In this document: piece after piece, positions 11,474 to 24,666 of the stretch
How the letters are laid out: every line of letters starts with the position of its first letter
Numbering within the stretch: the stretch's first letter is position 1
Assembly: GCA_015501055.1 (NCBI GenBank)
Contig: JADNYV010000067.1
Span: 1-64,000 of the forward strand
Direction of reading: 5' to 3'
From: Mucidula mucida
Taxonomy: Eukaryota > Basidiomycota > Agaricomycetes > Agaricales > Physalacriaceae
DNA length: 64,000 nucleotides
The notes under the pieces: generated by a model
Told to the model about the DNA's origin: nothing
Seen by the model: only the letters and a program-made list of their open reading frames with translations
The model's database searches: none
Made by a program: the position numbers and the translations under genes

Positions 11474-13173
11474 TCACAAGTACAACTTGGCTCTTTTCCG
11501 AAAGGCATTGAGATTCTCGTCCTCCATCATCCGTTTATCAGATGGCCCCAGATCGGCTAGCCATGGCGCATCAGTCTCCAGCGAATCGTGATAAGGAGAG
11601 TCCATCACGATATCGAAAGACGTCGTCGAAGAGCCTGTGTTCGAGAGGCCGGGGGACATCGTGGCGTCAAACGAGAGCAATGTCGCCGAATCGTCCTCGT
11701 TGACGCCCTTCATAACCAAATGCCCAAGTGGATAGGTCTGAAGCTCTCCATATGTGTTCTCGTCGGTCCACGACGATGATGAGTCATTCCTGGCAAACGA
11801 ATGCTCGGAGAATGACAAAACCGCCGTGTTGGCAGATTCCATAGGGACACTACCGTTCGACGAGGATTCGGGGGAGAGGTTTAACGGGATAGTTGGCATT
11901 ACCATCTCATCATCTTCGAACTCCGCCTCATCACCCTCTGTCTGTTGCCCGGGCAAGTAACTGAGAACAGGGTTGTTTGATCCCATCCTTCCCATTCCCC
12001 GAGAATCCTCAATTCTCCGCAGTGTATCAGCCATCCGGGAATCTTGCATATATTCAGTAAGAATCCTGGAACATGATAGTACGAATAGACACTGGGTATA
12101 CTTACCATAGTAATCAGGCGTTTCCTCGATAAACGCCTTTAGAGCTGACGCTGAATCCCTAGATGTGCCAGTTACCGTCCAGTCCAAGTCACCCGTTGAG
12201 AGCCAGGACGATTCGTTCAGTTGCCTAAGGCTCGTGTGTGTGACGCGTTGCGGATCATGCACATCTCCAAGTTCATATTGGCGCACAAATGGACTAGGAT
12301 CGGAGATGGCGTCGGGGGCGGGCCCGATCTCTCTGGCTGGCTCGAGGCGGTTGCGAAGCAAGTGACGCATCAGGTCATGCATCAGCCCATCTTGCTGTGC
12401 GAAGTTCCTCTGGAAGCCGACAAACTCGGCTAGGACGTTGCGATATTTGTGGTCGAGCGCGCGGATATGAGAAGCCATGTCATTCTGCGATTGGCTTATA
12501 TCCGCGATTTGCGATTGAAGAGCCGCTACATCGGTTAATCGGACGGGAACAGCGCTCGTGCTCGCGATTGTACTCGGGTCGACGAGGAAATGCTCTGAGG
12601 TAGAGAAACGACGGGTAACAGAAGATTTGCGCTTAATGCCGTCAAGGGCATCCAATCGATCTAGCCGGAAGTCGGGATGGTGGAACGTGACACTCTAGTG
12701 GTAAGGACAGTTAGAATGGAGATGTAGATTAAATACTTGATAGGTTACCTTTTCGTCATCTGTTTTGACTTTGTGGAAGTCGTATTTATTGAGTTGACGG
12801 ACAAACGACGCGAAGTTTTGATGCTTGTAGACTCTGGGTAGCACTGTTTTCGCGAACTCATCCGCCCTCTTGATAACGACACAGTCACCCTGTTCACCCC
12901 ATGAAATGATGTCTTGGAAAGACGGTTCCTGGAGGATTCTATACACATTTCAAAACGAGGAATGGAGTTAGAAAGGACGGCATACAGAACCAGATTTCGC
13001 ACGAAGTCACTGACGCGGTCGTTACTGGAAGTGCCTTTGAGAGTAGGAAGTGGCGATTTTCGTGCTCGAGGCACAAGGTCTGCCGAAGAACTAGGAGGGG
13101 GTAGTGATAAGGTCGACGGCGGGGAGGCATTGGCAGGTAGGATTGCCTTATAATGTCGTTTCGGTGGATCCAT
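11474..13173 (-). CDS. Heat-shock-factor-type transcription factor
   Basis: The N-terminal half contains an HSF winged-helix DNA-binding domain spread over two introns. It opens with SDFVRNL, continues with LQEPSFQDIISWGEQGDC and has the recognition-helix region FASFVRQLNKYDFHKVK, which is nearly invariant in HSFs. After the intron at about 12693-12749 the domain ends with VTFHHPDFRLDRLDAL and a basic IKRK stretch. Residues after this form a heptad-type segment rich in Gln, Asn and Leu (about 12400-12530), suitable for oligomerisation, then an acidic, Ser-rich tail with likely activation function and a basic RKRAKLYL end. A 63-nt intron (12043-12105) is in frame. No receiver domain is present, so this is not Skn7. 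Known HSFs bind nGAAn repeats; the target genes here cannot be told. The start at 13173 precedes a Pro/Ser-rich leader. Confidence 0.9.
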
Positions 13174-16100
13174 TTTGATCTGTCCACGTTCAGGAATAAG
13201 CCAGAGGCTTAGAGCGACGCGTGGTTGTGAAGAACGCTGCTCTGCGAACACAAGTGTAAGGTCGGAGGAAAGTTTCGGTCAAAACACGAAGTGTCATATT
13301 GATACCGTCTTCAACGTTGGCAATAGGTATTTTGGTTGCGTCGAACTGAATCAAACCAAGAAACGGTTCAACTTTACGTGGGAGAAAATGCCGAGAGACG
13401 GCTTCTCGGCAGACTGATATTCCAATCCAAGACCAAGGCTGATCGTTGTCGGAGCGCGTGAAGCTCACAACTGATACTGAATAGATGGAAGTAACTTATA
13501 TTCAACGGTTCTACTAGTGAGGGTTCTTTGCAGTTACCTTGAGCTTGGAAAGTGTTGGAATTGGAAATATTGTCAACCAACAGACACCGACACACCGCGA
13601 CTGTCATGCAATGTCAAGTCTAATCAATACTCCAAGGATAAGAACTCGGTCCAAGTCAATGCGGGCTCCTGGAGGCCCAGCCAATCAGATATTGTATCAT
13701 TCTGGCCAACCACTACCAGTGACACGCTGACTGGTGGTTCGTCCGGTAAACGACGCGTTTTTCTCGTAAAAGCTGCTTTAACTCCGACGCAGGTCGGAAC
13801 GGGATGAAGGAGATAATGACATGCTAACAGTCGGGTAGTTTATCCTTCGCGTGCGGTGGTTCGAACTTCGCCATACTGATAATCACAAAAGTGCAGCGCT
13901 CGACTGTCGGTTACATATGGGTAACTGGTAGATTGGTCTATTTTTGAAGAATAGAAAAGATCCATACGGCATACGGATACCGAGAAGGCTCCGTATTCTC
14001 ATGCCTATCAGTGCGGCGTATATGCGCCACTTCTTTGAATGGCATTCTAATTCATGAAAAAAAACCTTGATTAACAAGTCTTGGAGGCGATTAGTGTTGG
14101 TAGGGTGCAAAGAAGGGCCTCCAAAGAGGCTACAAGGGTGAGAAGAATGGTTGGACCGGAGCTAGTTCATGTGAACAACAGGGCTCGCTTTCCAATTTCG
14201 CCACTAATCAATAAGAATTCGACTGGGCTCGGAAACGAGCCAAACACAAAGGCAAACATGACGGCGCTTGCTATTGGCAATTGCTTGGGTGTATGTGGCG
14301 AGAAGGACAGCCGTTTCTCGACACGGTCTAGAACAATTACTCGACCTTGGTAGTAGTTTCTCATACGAAACTGGATTTCACGGAATATACGTACATACGA
14401 GAAGACAGTCGTTCATACTCGAAGGGCCTCGTCATGTTCGAATTTCCGTAGGCCTTACTTGAGGCCGATGCCATTCCGGCCTGTCAGACCGCCACCACAT
14501 GCGAGAAAAAGAGCGCAATCCAGGCACATTCCACGTCTTGTCGTTCTACCTCCCTCTCGACTGCCGCTCGCGCTTTCAGCTGTAGCGGAACACTACACCT
14601 TAACCTCCACCTCCCCATCAAGTTTGTCTGTCGGTGCGGAACAAATGAGCACCCAACTATAGAGATGCATACCCTTCAACGATGTCAGTGATCTAGGTCA
14701 CCCTCGTCTGGGAACCCATAGCCCCCAGAACTCGCGTCGTCGGTAGACTAGCACACGGACCATTCCTGGGAGAGAGCGAACGCAGTGCCTCAGCTCACAT
14801 CGATGCAGAAATCTACTGCGACAGACGACGGCAAACATGAATTCCATCCTGACGGACGGCTCGACTGTGATGTGGCGGTTCACGTCGAGTCTCCCGACCT
14901 CGCCCTGACAGTAAGGCCGACTGCAGGCTGTTTCAAAGTCATTAGAAAAGAAAAATTGGGACAGAAAAGATAAATGCTTGTCAATAGTGCGCCATCTTTT
15001 GCATCTCTCGGATCCTCTGACTGACTCTCCTAAGTGACGGCAAACAAATCTACTATACAGGAGCGCCCACCGCATCCCACACGCCAGCACGCTCCCCGGG
15101 CACGCAAAAAAACATGGCCCCTCGAAGCGACACGCCACCTACGACCTTTCACCGGTAGCTTCCCCTTCTCCGGTGTAAGGCAGCCTCCTCTATCATGCTG
15201 TCACCATTCACGCTGAGAACTGTCGCAGTGTCGACGACTCCATGCACCGCGTCAGCGGAAGGTCCCGCCCTATGCCTTTGCCCTTTCGGGGCTCAGTATC
15301 ATGGACCAGCACCAACAGTCTGGCCGAGCGAGCTCTTGTTCTCGAGCATGGAGAATTTGCACTTTCGATCGTGTTCGATGTCAACTGTAGAAGCAGCGCA
15401 GATGATCTTACTATAATCCAGCCGCTCTGGGAAGCCGTGTCCGATAGGCCTGTAGCTTTTTAGAAACCAGATCCGCACCTAGACACCCAAAGAGGCGCGT
15501 AGGCCAGTAACACGCGCTGCGTATCAGTCTCATTTGATAGGCATGGCATTTGACTTAAGCGCATCCGCCCGGAACCAGAGATGTAGGGACAGCCCGGCGT
15601 GTTCACCACAGAAATGCCGACAGCTAAAAAATTCTAGATTAGCATCGGAATCTTGTCAGCGACAGACTCGAACATCGGAACGACAAATGTTCGGTGAGTT
15701 CGGGCTTGATCAGAGCGAGGAAAATACGTCTGACTCTATAACGTAGAAGAAGCAGAAGAGACGCAATAGGAGTGATAGCCTGCAGAGGTCGTATCAGCTC
15801 GAGACCACAACAGAGTAGGTAAAGCGTACAGCTTAATATCGTCGGCATCTTAGTACCGGGTCTGGACTTGGAACAGAGCATTCCAGTGTTTGGCCACGTC
15901 GATGGTCCGTAGAGGTGAGATATGTTCCAGCACTGGCAGATCTAATATACGACATTAGCCTGAACTCGACGCTCGTTATTATCCGCCTGCATGGAGGCCA
16001 TGAAGGATTGGTAAGATTCCTGGAAAGGCTGTAAAACATGAACACTGGATCCTCTCTTCTGGGCGAAGCGTTGTAGCTGAAGACGAAACGTGCAGTTCCC

Positions 16101-17828
16101 ACATTCGAGCTTGTGCTCATTCCAGCTGCAGAGTGCAGCTTAGCCGTCTTGACAGGTCGATTGTCACTGGTTGAAAACAAAAGGTTTTGTAGTCGTGACG
16201 TCACAGAGTCGACTTCAACTCGTTTGCGAAGTCAATTGCAATGCTTTCGACCTTCAGACGGTGGAGTAACGAAAATCAAGAGGACAAGACCGAATGCAGA
16301 GAACGGCCACGTTGAGAGTGAGAAGTTAGAATTATATATCTTTGTCAGCGGGTCATCGAAATATCAGGTTTGGCGTCTTCTTCGTCCATTCTTACAGTTT
16401 TTCCTCTGTGATAAATCATACTGAAATCGATACATATCTCCTCCATCAACCAAGTCCCCTTCGTCTGCTCAAGGGGCAGGCAGCCGATAAATCCGTGAAA
16501 TCGACTGGTACCACCCCCTCCGTGGGAATTACATCGGTCCGCAACTCCGCGTAGCCCATAGCCCGTAGCCCAGACGCAAGGAAACTACGCGCAGGTGCAG
16601 AATGTAATCAATTCCTTCTCAGTTGTTCACATCCAGTACCTATTGATCTGTAGTACATCATTAATGCTATTCCTTGCTGTCTCCCCTTCAATGAATCGAT
16701 TTCCCATTGCATTTGCGCTCTAGAGCCTGTTCTCAGCGCAGATGAGCAGCTCAATGATTGCATCACATTGCTCTACTGTGCGTTCACGCTAGCATGAGGT
16801 TCCAAGCACCTTGCGCTGAACGTAAGTACTGTAAGATTGATTTGTACGTAGTAAAGTTGGCCAATGACACTCTGACAGCTCAAAGCTTTTTAAATATCCA
16901 TTGAATTTCCAAAGTGGTGAGATTCCGTGCAAGATTTACCGCAGGCTGGGATGGAAGCAGACGATTGAGAGGCGCGCGACGCGTCGAAAGCGAGAGGCTT
17001 CGGCGATACGGGCTATGCAACCGACATATTTCCCACGGAGGGGGTGGTACCAGTCGATTTCACGGATTTATCGGCTGCCTGCCCCTTGCGTCTGCTCCTG
17101 GCGTATGTGCATGCCGCCGGCAGTGCTCGGACCGGAATTGCCGTGCATTACCCCTTGTTTTCCGCGGCTTCTATCTTGTCCTTTTTCAGTCCAAGGGCCT
17201 ACACTGACACGCAGGCAAAAAAGAACGGCGCATGAAAGCATTTGCTTCGAAATAGCCCATCATCTGCCCATTCCCTTTCCGGATGAAAGGTCGTTCTTGA
17301 ACGTGGCGTAATAGTCCCCTAACGACGCAGAGGATTAATGAGGTCTTGGCTCCTCCTTACTTGTACTCCATAAAGCAACGCCCAAGTAGGTTTGTTTGTT
17401 CACCGCTTGGACTTCCCTCATTGTTCCCTTTATAGCAAGAATGCTTTCCTCCCGCTGACGGCCTATCATATTCGTCCTTTCTCTTGCTAGAGGACGGCTT
17501 TCTTCACTTGGTACTCCACATCGGATCGTGGATCGTTTCCACTGATCAGCCTGAAAACAATAACCAACCCTTGGCGTGTACAAATTGTGTACAAACATCC
17601 CAACGAAAGACTTACGTAATACCTACCCTTGTGAACAATGGCCATTGTCCACAAAGAGAATCGGCTCCACAGGACCATATATAAATCGCAGCGTCGCGAC
17701 GAACGGATTTTTTAACCTTGCCCAACGTCCTCCACCTTCTTCTCAAGCCCGGCGCTCTTCCAACTTTTCTTGCCTCGACGGTTCCCCATCTTCACGAATC
17801 TTCTTCACACCCCAGTTCGACGTTGGAA
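13174..17828. other. 4.6-kb gene-poor stretch
   Basis: Open frames are short, overlap on both strands and match no domain I know. I see no transposon coding sequence, no long terminal repeats and no obvious tandem repeats. The first few hundred bases probably hold the HSF promoter. The last 200 bases hold the promoter of the secreted protein gene. Confidence 0.4.
17678..17685 (+). promoter_or_regulatory. TATA box of the CBM19-like secreted protein gene
   Basis: TATATAAA lies about 144 nt upstream of the ATG at 17829, leaving room for a 5' UTR of about 110 nt that is CT-rich near the start. Confidence 0.5.
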
Positions 17829-19155
17829 ATGGTTTGCTTTAACGACATCCTTTCTCTTGCGCTTGCCGCCATCACTGCCCTTCCTTTCTCTTCTGCTCTT
17901 CCCATCAAGCACACGAAGCGGATCGCTCAAACGATTTCCGAATCGACCGCCGACTGGGAAGATGCTTGTGTATGTTTCCTCTCTCGGTATTAGGCGCGTC
18001 AAATTTTGACCTATTTCATGCTCAGATCGCAGCTGGAGGCGCCGATCAGTGCAACCCGCTCTCTCAGACCGCGTTTACTAGTCTTCTCGCCGCTGGCGGG
18101 AACTGCGATCAACAAGACGCGGCGGATGCTATGGTTGACCTTGCCAAGTCGCTGAACAACGACTCTGAGATGATCAGACTCGCCCAACTCTTTGTCCAGC
18201 AACCCCGAAATGCTGTATGTTTCCGTCTTTTGCATCATTGCTGCACATTTTGAATACCTGTGCTTCTAGCCGGATTCTCTTCAAGTCCCTTACTGTCAAA
18301 GCGCCCCCAAGAACGCGGAGCTTGACGGGCTGTTCCACTGTCAATTCGCGGGCTCCGACTTTTCGCAGTTTAGTGGCGACCAAACAGGGAACGTTCCCCT
18401 TGGCCTGCAGGAGGTGAACCCCGCTGGGTCGTGCCCTGCGAAGACGGATGGGCCCGTGCCGGATGGAGTGCAGTTGAACACATTGGTGCAAGACCCCGGC
18501 GTTGGATCTACGTCCACTGGGACTGGGTCTGGCAATGGCGCTAGTACCAATGGGTGAGCTCTTTCCAAATTTCGAATTCTCAAAATGCTGATTGGGATGA
18601 TATAGTACGACTACCGGTACTGATGGTACGGACTCCGACGACGGTGACTGCTCAGACGATGATTCGGATGACGATAGTGGTGTAACGACAGCTGCCTCAG
18701 GCGCCCAGACTAGTGCGACTAGTGTGCAGACCGGTACTGCGGGTGTTACGGGTGTGCAGACTGGTGCCACTGGCGTGCAGACGGGAGCCACTGGTGTCCA
18801 AACTGGTACGACAGCGGCCTCCGGTGGTGCTACGGCCACTGCTGGATCGGCTGCTGGCACATCCACCTCCACATCTTCTTCATCCTCTGGCTTCCTCCTC
18901 CAGAATGGTCAGGACGCTATCGCCCTCAACAGTCAATTCGCCTCCCTCACCTCTTCCTCCACATGCACGGACGGGGACGAAGCGTGCGTCGACGGCGGGT
19001 TCGCTCAGTGCGTCGGGGGTGCCTTTGTTGTATCGGAATGCTCTGGAGGAACACAATGCTTCGCGTTGCCCTTGGTGAACAAGGCGGGGACGAGTTTGGC
19101 GTGCACCACGGAGGCTGATAAGGATGCGCGGATTGCTGCGACTGGGGCGCAGTAA
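17829..19155 (+). CDS. Secreted CBM19-like protein with Ser/Thr-rich linker
   Basis: The protein starts with a signal peptide (MVCFNDILSLALAAITALP). Next comes an N-terminal Cys-containing domain of about 150 residues with paired cysteines (EDAC, DQCNPL, GNCDQ, VPYCQS, FHCQF, SCPAK). The middle is acidic and then Thr/Gly-rich, with short tandem repeats of the type GVQTGAT (18740-18810), probably O-glycosylated. The C-terminal domain (NGQDAIALNSQFASLT, CTDGDEACVDGGFAQC, ECSGGTQCFALPLVN) resembles the CBM19 chitin-binding module that many agaricomycete secreted proteins carry. Introns at about 17969-18026, 18214-18268 and 18555-18604 join in frame. A role in the cell wall or in chitin binding is inferred from the family; no catalytic domain is visible. 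Confidence 0.82.
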
Positions 19156-19721
19156 TCTTGACGACATGTTATGACAGTTTGTGTAAGTTAGCAGAGCATA
19201 CGGATAGATATCACAGTCAATTGTATAATAGTGCATCACTTAGCGTAGTCTTTGATTTTAAATATAAACTTCTTGATTCAAGAAGTCGTAATTGAAACGA
19301 AGCTAAGAGGGTACAAACGAGCCTCCATACGTCTGGATCACTCAGGTTGATGGTGCGCCACAACACAGAAACCACTCTGCACGATCATATCGACAAGAAG
19401 CAAGTTTGACCTACGCTCGCATTATACAGGTCCAAACATGGGCATCCAGCGCTTTGTTTGGGTATGTAATCAGAATGAATGTTGTTCTCCTGTGCTTCAC
19501 AGTACGTACACTTTGATGTTGTACTTGAGACTACCACAAGAGCCGGTCGTGTTACGGAAATATAACTTCTCCAAGTCCTAACCAAGCGCCTTGTGGCGCA
19601 GCTCAAAGCGACAGTACCGGCGGCAAGTTTGTAGTTCTAAGAACCGCCCTTGGGCATCATACCATCAAGGAAACTCCGGTCTCTGATAAAGACAAAGCAG
19701 GCAGAAGCAGGAGTTCTGCTA

Positions 19722-21928
19722 CTACTGACGGGCGACTCTGATGACCGTCCGTAATGGGGCTTTCTCCGCCCCAGGGCGCTTTGAGCTATGCGTGCACGGT
19801 GTTCCGAGGCCGCAACAGGGAATACCCAGTTCAAAGTCGAAGGAGCGAATAAGAGTGAAGAGGACAGCCTTCATCCTGTCCATAAAGTAAGTATCATGAT
19901 GGGCAAAAAACAGGTCGTTGCGTACTCAACCAAGGCAAATCGGTATCCTAAACATGACCGAGGTCCACCGAGAAAGGACATGAGATTTCCCCAGACGCCA
20001 GGGATACGAGATGTGAGTTCGTTGTTTCGGTCCCAACGTTCCGGTCTGTCGAGACGTTAAGTATTCGATTTGAAGAACAAGCTGGAGGATTCACTTGAAC
20101 TCTTCGGCATCGTCGCCCCAGATTGCTGGGTCCGTATTCATGACGTGGATAGGGATAACAACCATATCGCCTTGGCCAATGCTACACAGTGATCAGAGAA
20201 GTGGTAGACGAGAAGGACACCCAAAACAATCACTGTATGTAGTCCGTCATAGATCCCTCGACATCCCAGAATGGCTTGCTGACTGGGATGATATCGTCTT
20301 GTGTGGCAACACGAACGACGCGCGTTACGGGTGCATGGAGGCGCAAAGTTTCCCGGATGACCATATCAAGATATGGAAGGGCGTCGAGTTGGTCGAACGT
20401 CGGCGATTCGGTGGCTACACATCGTAATTCTTTCCTCAATTTATCCTGTATGTCGCGTTGCCCGGCAAGAACAGATAATATGCTACCAAGCGTCATCGCT
20501 GGCAGCTCTTGCCCAGTGTGAAGTAGCGTCGGGATCTCTGACTCAGTCATGCTCAGTACTATTGTCAGGCGACGGCAGGAACGACTTACGAGCCACAATT
20601 TCTTCGTCGCTGAGGCATTCACTTCTAGACTGGTTCGTTCGGAGCAGGTATGACAGAATATTTGGGCGTTCGCCGTCTTTGCCCTCCACGCGCTGCGTAG
20701 TCTCTTGAAGGATCGAATGTGCAAGACTCAACATCTTCTCTTGCGCCCTGCGAGCAGTCTCGCCTACTAGTAGCCTTGTCCACTGAAACTGTTGTTATCA
20801 ATTAAAACGGTTCCGTCAAAATAAACAACTTGCCACAAAACGCGGAATCGAGATACATTCTTGAAGGAACCGGAAAGACGCTGTGGGCTTGGGTATTGAG
20901 ACGATCTGAGCGAACGTTTCGGCTAGTTCGTTTTTCGCGCCGTTAGAATGGAGAGAGTCAAAATCGTAGTTGAACCCTGGGCGGTGTTTAAGTGCCCTCG
21001 ATACTTCTCGTAAAATTGTCAATCTCACCTGCCAACCCGATGATATCCAAGGTTATTTTGTTCAGCCACGTACCCGTATCAGTCTGGAATGCGCCATTTG
21101 AACTAGCCGCACATTTGGCGGTCAGAACATCCCGAAGCTGAGTACAACCCAAAGGTCCAGTCAGTTAGACCCGCAGTAACTGTGAGTGACAAACCTGAGT
21201 TGATTTGTTCAAGAAAGTGGCAGTGAGCGCCCTCAAATGAGAAGTGGTGAATGCAGAATCCTGATGCCGATGAAAGGATCAGGATGGCGGGCTCCCTCAT
21301 GAATATCATCGTACCATAACTTTCCGCTACAGGACGTCCACTGTCAGTACTGCAAAACACGAGTAGCGAGATGAGAACTTACCTGTCGCTTGTGTTGGGA
21401 TCCATCTACTACATGTAGACCTAAAGAGCTGTTGAGACATGCATTTAATATGAAAAGGCCTCTGCGCGTACCTTCCCTGACCAAATCATGCCAATTATCA
21501 GGTTTTCGATAACGATACGCGTGTTGGAGAACATGGTTTACAGCCAAAGTGTCAGTCGTGAGAAGACTGCGCTTCTACTCACTATTCAGTGTGAAGGATC
21601 GAGATTGCTGATCGACGAACCGCAAATAAGCAACTGAAAGTCACCACCGGGCCATGCTCCGCGAGCCATATCGAGAGGGTGGCGTCGGCATAAGTCTAGA
21701 AGAAGTTCGTAATTATTTTTCAACAAAAAACTGGATCGGGGGGATGCGAACCTCCAAGTCTGTTGAGAGCGCACTTATGTGACCCCAAAGAAGATGCGCA
21801 TTTTCTGGTCCAGGTAGAGTGCGTAGCGGGCTGAGGATGTTCATGCACACCTGCTTCACCACGGTCAACAATGTAATGAGGATCTGTAATGTTAGCAAGG
21901 CTCCAAGGGTGAACAGCCAGAAATGCAT
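19722..21928 (-). CDS. Cytochrome P450 monooxygenase
   Basis: An N-terminal membrane anchor (residues 3-25, FWLFTLGALLTLQILITLL) is followed by the Pro/Gly hinge LRTLPGPENAHLLWGH, as in microsomal P450s. The K-helix ExxR motif is RETLR within LDMVIRETLRLHAP (near 20310-20345). The PERF-type motif is RPERW (near 20034). The haem-binding loop is FLGGPRSCLGYRF (about 19940-19977), with the Cys ligand in place. The C-terminal exon ends FTLIRSFDFEL followed by an unusual tail (IPCCGLGTPC...) that stops at 19722, so the last residues may be altered relative to the family. In the I-helix the usual AGxET(T/S) signature reads TGQELPAMT, so the oxygen-activating Thr is displaced. The gene has many introns. 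Class II P450s oxidise lipophilic substrates with a CPR partner; the substrate is unknown. Confidence 0.9.
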
Positions 21929-23814
21929 GGTGACGGCGCGAGCAAAGAAAGTCGTAGGAAGTACTGGTATTTATAGACCGTCCTTGTATAGACCCGCAGC
22001 ACACGCCTTCAAGGGAAGTTGCATTTCATCCTCCGGAAAGGAGAATACGCGACTTATTCTTGGGATGAGTTCAAATTAGGCTCAGAATGCAATCAGTTCT
22101 TGCTTGCTCGATGCATCATCATCAACAGTAATCCGACCTTGATCGGTCGTTTCCTGACGGAAGGGTCGTGGAGGGTCGTATCTCCGTCGGGTACGACAGA
22201 AAGCTACTGAAATCAGTCGAAAACCGTCGTCAAATGTTGGAGACCCGACGTACACCCCGACATCAATTGACGGTGGTTTGTCTATCATACGAGGTGAGTG
22301 CCCTAACACATCTCGAGATCAGCCCAGTTGCTTCCGTTTCTGTAATACCCTTCAACTCGTACGTGTACTTACACTTTCGTCGATGCTGGTGCAGAACAAG
22401 GATGGCGATCGAGACAAGATAACAGCGTCAAGTCCATTTCAAACTCCGTCACTGACAAACGGCCGCTTAAACGCCAAGTACGGTTCAACTAACCTTGCCT
22501 TCGCTCCACGACCTACTGGATACTTGCGACACTGCGTGCCACGGCCAAATACTTCCTGCGTTGACGTCGGTGCACAGCTGCAATGGTGGAAACTTTGGAG
22601 GCATTCTCAACACAGCGTTAAGGTGCATTTATTTCATCCGCACCCGCCTTTACCTCCGACATGCCAGAGCTGACTTCGCTCTCTAGCGTGCCAGTTAGCC
22701 TTTGCCAAGGCGCAACCACTCGCGCGCTGGAACGCAGACCAGTCAGTTTGGTCAGTTTGTCCTTGCCTGTCGAATGGATTCGCCTTCAACAACCTTTACT
22801 TAGGTGCGCGCCATGGCACAGGCCTAATGTCCCCTGTTCGCCAGTCATCCTTCTCTGCGCATGGGAGACGTCGACCATGAACAAACCAACCTACGACGGT
22901 CTACGCCTACGTGGATACTTCCTGCCGTCGACACTTTCTCCCGAGGGACCTCACTCGACGAATACGATCTTGACTGACGATGAAGTATGAAGCCTCTCTT
23001 GTACGCCAGACGTACGCACTGCCTTCGTTGGCGGAATTGTGGACCCTCGATGCCCAGATCACTTGTGGACGACAAGTAGAAATCAAATATGCATCGGTCT
23101 TGACATTGCTAATGCGTGAGAAGAGGATAATGGATTTAGCATACGTAGCAGAGCCGCACGACCTGGCGCAGACAAATGTGTTTGATGACGGGAAACGAGC
23201 GATAGTGACGAGCAAGTTCAAAGCAGTGAAATGCCTGCCGGTGACACGCATGTAACGATCATGTGACGATCAACCTTTTTTTCCGACTCGTTGCTTTGGT
23301 CATTATTTAGTCACTGGAAGGTCACTCAGCTCATCGCGTCGAGCATTCACGCTCGTCATCTATGATATCATACGTATCCTACAGAGGCTCACTTGCTCCC
23401 AGATTTAGCTTCTGCTAGATTAGCTAAAACCATAGTGGGGCAACTGCGTAAATCCTTATGTTCTTCCCCGCTAGTGCCTCTCCTTCCTCGCAAGCGTTAA
23501 AAAAGCGCGCATATGAGGAGACAACAGCCCGAACAGCGGGTCATAGCGACATCGTCGATTTGGCTGAGGGGCCGTGTCACACTGAGCAAGCTCACACCGC
23601 TACCCATGTTTCATTTGCTTGCAGAAGGTTGAGGTCACATTGTACATTTTCGATGTCATACCTGGTCATAACGCTTCACCCGCGTATGTATTGGCATGGA
23701 ACAAGGTCCGTCTTACTTTCTGTATCTAGGACACCTTTAAAATCAATTGCACTTTGTCTCTCATTCCTACCCTCCACATCGTTTCGCTTATTTCGCACAT
23801 TATTTCGTCGAATA
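21929..23814. other. Intergenic region
   Basis: The upstream part probably carries the P450 promoter. Open frames between 22278 and 23255 lack domains or splice support. The final 150 bases before 23815 are CT-rich, as expected for a promoter. Confidence 0.4.
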
Positions 23815-24666
23815 ATGGCTCATACATTTTCGCCTGGCCGCCTGGCGACCTACATCCTCCTGGTGAGAGTTTTCAGTAATCGTACGTCGCGTCGGCAGTT
23901 CTCAACTTTCATCAGTGGATTGTCTCTGTCATACTCTTGGCTTTGACCGCCTACCGGATTCACTTCACGCAGACCATCACCGGTCGGAGCCACTTCTATG
24001 GTATGTTGCCCTCATGTCTTTGTTACCTTTTTAATCGTCATCTTGCGGCAGAATCTATCGTAGTGGAGCTGCTCGTATCTTCTATTTTGTGTATTCTTTG
24101 GGTGCCTATCATGTACGTAGGATTTCTATTTCAGCTCGCAAGGCTCATCCATTTCCTCCACTACAGCGCCTTCCTCATCGCGTCAGAACCTGATCAACAT
24201 CGCGATGGTACGAAAAAAGGACGTCTTTCTCGCATCCTGCGCATTGAAGCGATTGTCCTGTTTATCCTCTGGGTGATGTGGCTCGTCGGGGCCGCATACA
24301 CGACCGTACGTTGGATCCTTTTGATTGACATCGCGTTCTGAAATTAATCGTTTATCGTAGAACCGCATCCTTCCTGGTCGCAATTTCTGTCGCACCTTTG
24401 GCGGGAGACAATGCAATACCCTGACCTCCTTGATGGCTTTTGCTTGGATCGGCTTTTCGCTATTAACTATCTTATTCGTCCTGACCTTGATGCATCTCTT
24501 GTCGGCATCTCAGGTCGATACGAGTAATTCCGCGGTTGACGCGAAAGGCAGGGCGTATGGCCAGTCGCCAGTACAGGGAATGACCGAAGCACCAGTCCGA
24601 ATGCCAACCCCCAATCCAGGCGTGAACAACGCAAATGCTAATCCTACTACTTTGAATGCTGTTTAA
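23815..24666 (+). CDS. MARVEL-like four-transmembrane protein
   Basis: Four exons (23815-23862, 23916-24000, 24052-24305, 24361-24666) join in frame to give about 230 residues. Four hydrophobic segments are seen: LATYILLWIVSVILLALTAY, VVELLVSSILCILWVPIM, IVLFILWVMWLVGAAYT and SLMAFAWIGFSLLTILFVL. The arrangement, with short N and C termini inside and a Cys-bearing loop (FCRTFGGRQCNTLTS) before TM4, is that of fungal MARVEL-domain proteins, which sit in the plasma membrane or vesicles. The C-terminal tail of about 50 residues is hydrophilic and Asn/Pro-rich. No enzymatic function is expected. Confidence 0.82.

Noticed and set aside
13842..13876. ggttcgaac stretch resembling a tRNA B box
   Set aside because: No matching acceptor stem, D arm or A box could be folded around it.
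3601..21928. Possible biosynthetic cluster (exporter, O-methyltransferase, HSF regulator, P450)
   Set aside because: No core synthase or cyclase is present, the genes are far apart with a gene-poor gap, and they alternate in strand. Chance neighbourhood is simpler.
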